In this document: piece after piece, positions 61,986 through 64,000 of the stretch | How positions within the stretch are numbered: the stretch's first letter is position 1 | Layout: each line of letters opens with the position of its first letter | Assembly (NCBI RefSeq): GCF_003574625.1 | Contig: NZ_QNUJ01000002.1 | Span: forward strand, 487,334-551,333 | Length of the DNA stretch: 64,000 nucleotides | Origin: Shinella zoogloeoides | Lineage (GTDB): Bacteria > Pseudomonadota > Alphaproteobacteria > Rhizobiales > Rhizobiaceae | Direction: 5' to 3' | The notes under the pieces: model-generated | Databases searched by the model: none | Seen by the model: the letters and a program-made list of their open reading frames with translations, nothing else | Told to the model about the DNA's origin: nothing | Position numbers and translations under genes: made by a program

Positions 61986-61996
61986 TTGTCAGACAA
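61986..61996. promoter_or_regulatory. GntR/HutC-type operator before the regulator gene
   Basis: TTGTCAGACAA is a perfect palindrome 35 bases upstream of the GntR-type gene, suited to autoregulation. The near-identical site at 55720 suggests a common repressor. Confidence 0.65.
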
Positions 61997-62031
61997 GAAA
62001 AGCGAAGAACAATCAATCAACGAGGCATGCG

Positions 62032-62763
62032 GTGGACGAACCCCTTCGCGATTCGCGCACGCTCGCCGTCCAGCTCAGGGACCGGATCGCCGATCTCATC
62101 CGCGAGGAGGGGCTGAAGCCGGGCGACAAGCTGCCGACCGAGGCGCAGCTCACTCAGCGCTTCCACATTTCGCGGCCGGCGCTGCGCGAGGCGCTGAAGC
62201 TTCTCGAGCAGGACGACGTGATCTATGTCGAGCATGGCCGCGGCCGCTTCGTCTCGGCGCTCGCCGCCGTCCAGGTCGACCGGCCGATCACCGTCTTCGA
62301 GAGCGTCACCGACATGGCGCGCCATTACGGCTACCGCACGCTCAACAAGGTGCTCTCCATCGCCGAGGAAGCGCCGGACAAGCGGGTCGCGGAAAGCCTG
62401 CGGCTCGGGCCGGCCGACCGCGTGATCCGCATCGAGCGCATCCGCCTGCATGAGGACGAGCCGATCCTCTACTGCATCGACTACGTGCCGCGCAGCATCG
62501 TTGCCGGCCGCCTCTACGACATCGACTGGAGCGGCTCGCTGATGGCGCTTCTGGAGGAGCACGGCAACCGCCCGCGCATGTCGGCGGCGAGCGTTTCCTC
62601 CGTGATGCTGCCGGACGACGTGGTCGAGCGCCACGACCTGCGCGATTTCGGCCCGGCGCTGCTCATCACCGAGACCTGTTTCAACGCGGCGGGCGAGCCG
62701 GTGAACTATGCCATCGATTATCACCGCGGCAGCCATTTCTCGTTCAGCCTGACGCGGAAATGA
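62032..62763 (+). CDS. GntR/HutC-family transcriptional regulator
   Basis: A 243-residue regulator with a winged helix-turn-helix (about 10-78, PTEAQLTQRFHISRPALREA) and a UTRA ligand-binding domain (about 95-240, PILYCIDYVPRSIV, GEPVNYAIDYHRGSHFSF). HutC-type proteins usually repress and are released by a pathway sugar phosphate or amino compound. The start is GTG at 62032. Three matching operators, at 55720, 61863 and 61986, place it in charge of both flanks of the Amadori cluster. Confidence 0.93.
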   Translation: MDEPLRDSRTLAVQLRDRIADLIREEGLKPGDKLPTEAQLTQRFHISRPALREALKLLEQDDVIYVEHGRGRFVSALAAVQVDRPITVFESVTDMARHYGYRTLNKVLSIAEEAPDKRVAESLRLGPADRVIRIERIRLHEDEPILYCIDYVPRSIVAGRLYDIDWSGSLMALLEEHGNRPRMSAASVSSVMLPDDVVERHDLRDFGPALLITETCFNAAGEPVNYAIDYHRGSHFSFSLTRK

Positions 62764-62869
62764 GACCATAGGCCCTTGCCGGTTCCGTGCGGCTTTCGAC
62801 TTCAGGAAGCATCCCGGCAGGAAACATGCTATCGGCGAAGCGAACCGATATTTGCCGAAAGACGCCCGC

Positions 62870-63766
62870 ATGATCATTCGTCTCGATCCTTCCATGCTGT
62901 CGGCCGCGCAGTTGCGCGGCGGCGCTGAAAAGGCGCTGGACGATATCGTCGTCCTCCTCACCGAGCAGCCGGGCGGCCTGCACCATGCCGTGCACGAGGC
63001 CCGGCGGGCCCTCAAGCGCCTTCGCGCCTTCCACCGCCTTTTCGCGGAGGGCGACCGTGCCTTCTTCCGCCACCAGAATGCGCGCCTGCGCGATGCCGCC
63101 CGCCTCCTCGCCGAAGGGCGCGAGGTCGTCGCGCTTGCCGAGACGGGGGAGTGGCTGGTGACGGAGGCGCGCAAGCCCCAGGAGGCGGCGCTCTTCAAGC
63201 GGGTGGCCGCCGTTCTCGCCGCCCGGCGCGAGGCCATGGATCAGACCGCGCTCGAGGCCCATGTCGCGCAGGTCATCGCTGCCTGCCGCAAGATGCGGGA
63301 TGCCCTTACGGATTTCGACCTGCCGGACGGCCGGCGCAAGCTGGCGAAGATCGTGGCGCATGGCTGGAAGCGCATCCTCACGCGGGGCAACGGGGTGGTC
63401 CTGTCGGTTGCCGGCGGCGGCAAGGGCTTTCACGAATTGCGCAAGAGCGCCCAGACCCTCAATGCCTGCCTCATTCTCCTAAGGCCGCTGTGGCCGCAGG
63501 CGATGCTCGCCCGCCAGGAAATGCTGCGCCCGATCATCGCGGCGCTCGGCCGCGAAAACGACCTTGCGGGCCTCGCCCTGCTGATGGAGCGCTCCCCGCA
63601 GGATTTCGGCGAGCCTATCGAGCAGGTCGTCCTGCAGCGGCTCATTGCGCAGCGGCGCGAGGCGCTCCAGCGCACGGCCCTGCAGCAGGCCGAAAGCGTC
63701 TTCGCCATCAATGCGAAAGAGGATGCGAGCCGCATCGCGCTTCTCTGGGAAACGCTGTCCCGCTGA
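62870..63766 (+). CDS. CHAD-domain protein
   Basis: A 298-residue helical protein with a CHAD domain, rich in conserved His and basic residues (LHHAVHEARRALKRLRAFHR near 36-55 and FHELRKSAQTLNACLILLRP near 189-208). CHAD domains bind polyphosphate; some occur with CYTH triphosphatase domains, which this protein lacks. ATG 62870 begins the domain directly; a TTG 18 bases upstream is less likely. No functional link with neighbours is visible. Confidence 0.88.
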   Translation: MIIRLDPSMLSAAQLRGGAEKALDDIVVLLTEQPGGLHHAVHEARRALKRLRAFHRLFAEGDRAFFRHQNARLRDAARLLAEGREVVALAETGEWLVTEARKPQEAALFKRVAAVLAARREAMDQTALEAHVAQVIAACRKMRDALTDFDLPDGRRKLAKIVAHGWKRILTRGNGVVLSVAGGGKGFHELRKSAQTLNACLILLRPLWPQAMLARQEMLRPIIAALGRENDLAGLALLMERSPQDFGEPIEQVVLQRLIAQRREALQRTALQQAESVFAINAKEDASRIALLWETLSR

Positions 63767-63898
63767 GGCGAGCCGGGCTGCATGTCGCATGACGAACACG
63801 AATATTCCCGGCCGCGGCATGCGCCCGCGGCGCGAACCTGTTATGGAAGGCTGCGCGTCGCGCATGAATTTCCATGAATGACCAGAACGGAGCTGACG

Positions 63899-64000
63899 AT
63901 GGTTTCCACTTCCGATCTCAAGGCAGGCCTCAGCGCCGTCACCGCCGCCGATGCGCCGGCGGCCATCGGGCCCTATTCGCAGGCGATCGCCGTGAACGGC
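63899..64000 (+). CDS. RidA-family protein, partial
   Basis: The first 34 codons of a RidA/YjgF protein are present before the window ends (ADAPAAIGPYSQAIAVNG is the family N-terminus). The ribosome site GGAG lies eight bases before the ATG. It may clear reactive imine intermediates made by the oxidase in the neighbouring catabolic cluster, a role inferred from the family. Confidence 0.85.
   Translation, partial: MVSTSDLKAGLSAVTAADAPAAIGPYSQAIAVNG

Overview
The window is GC-rich DNA from an alphaproteobacterium, most likely a member of the Rhizobiaceae. Four things point there: a complete repABC replication and partition operon, a nor operon in the rhizobial order norEFCB with NnrR/FNR-type boxes, an Omp25-type outer-membrane barrel domain, and a TGA-N9-TCA (RirA-type) iron box. 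The replicon is a large repABC plasmid or a chromid. The presence of rarA and recX, which are usually chromosomal, leans towards a chromid. The genus cannot be fixed from this sequence alone. I see no rRNA, tRNA, CRISPR array, transposase or integrase.

Layout, left to right. (1) 1-3018: nitric oxide reductase genes norB (cut by the window edge), norC, norF and norE on the minus strand, with two NnrR/FNR-type boxes and a divergent 51-residue membrane protein. (2) 3053-8166: a TonB-dependent receptor carrying an extra C-terminal Omp25-like barrel, with its FecI/FecR surface-signalling pair and a RirA-type box. (3) 8322-13472: a polyamine/opine-type ABC importer and a LysR regulator. (4) 13541-23074: creatinase, divergent from an operon encoding an AmiC-like cytoplasmic sensor, an AmiR-like ANTAR antiterminator, a Dpp/Opp-type importer and an acetamidase/formamidase-like enzyme. 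A strong intrinsic terminator sits just before the first gene, which suggests control by antitermination. (5) 23140-26354: a cobalamin riboswitch followed by a BtuFCD-like corrinoid importer. (6) 26423-27376: an agmatinase-family ureohydrolase. (7) 27554-33361: a lipid gene set matching E. coli ynbA, ynbB, ynbC and ynbD, with an added PlsC-like acyltransferase and a small membrane protein. (8) 33366-36685: rarA, a flavin reductase, a RidA-family protein and an unknown gene.

(9) 36943-40658: repA, repB and repC, with an antisense ctRNA between repB and repC and an A+T-richer stretch inside repC that is the likely origin. Two 16-base palindromes fitting the RepB/parS consensus lie downstream, at 42257 and 45559; the second is inside a coding sequence. 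(10) 40748-48180: a DUF6074-like protein, a LysE-type exporter, a UPF0303 protein, a DeoR regulator with a choline-kinase-like protein and a dimethylglycine/sarcosine dehydrogenase-like flavoenzyme, and an RHE_PE00001-family protein typical of repABC plasmids. (11) 48294-55499: a LysR/SDR pair, an ornithine-cyclodeaminase-family gene, a copper module (DUF2946-like, YcnI, CopC-CopD fusion), a small membrane protein and RecX. (12) 55720-63766: a probable Amadori-compound (fructosyl-amino acid) catabolic cluster with a binding protein, a DAO-family oxidase, a permease, an EamA transporter, FrlD-like kinase, FrlB-like deglycase and a GntR/HutC regulator. Three matching TTGTnnnACAA-type operators tie these genes into one regulon. 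A CHAD protein and the start of a second RidA gene close the window.

The overall picture is an accessory replicon devoted to nutrient scavenging (iron, corrinoid, amides/guanidino compounds, polyamines, Amadori products) plus denitrification. Most functions are inferred from residues visible in the translations and from gene context. No database search was run.
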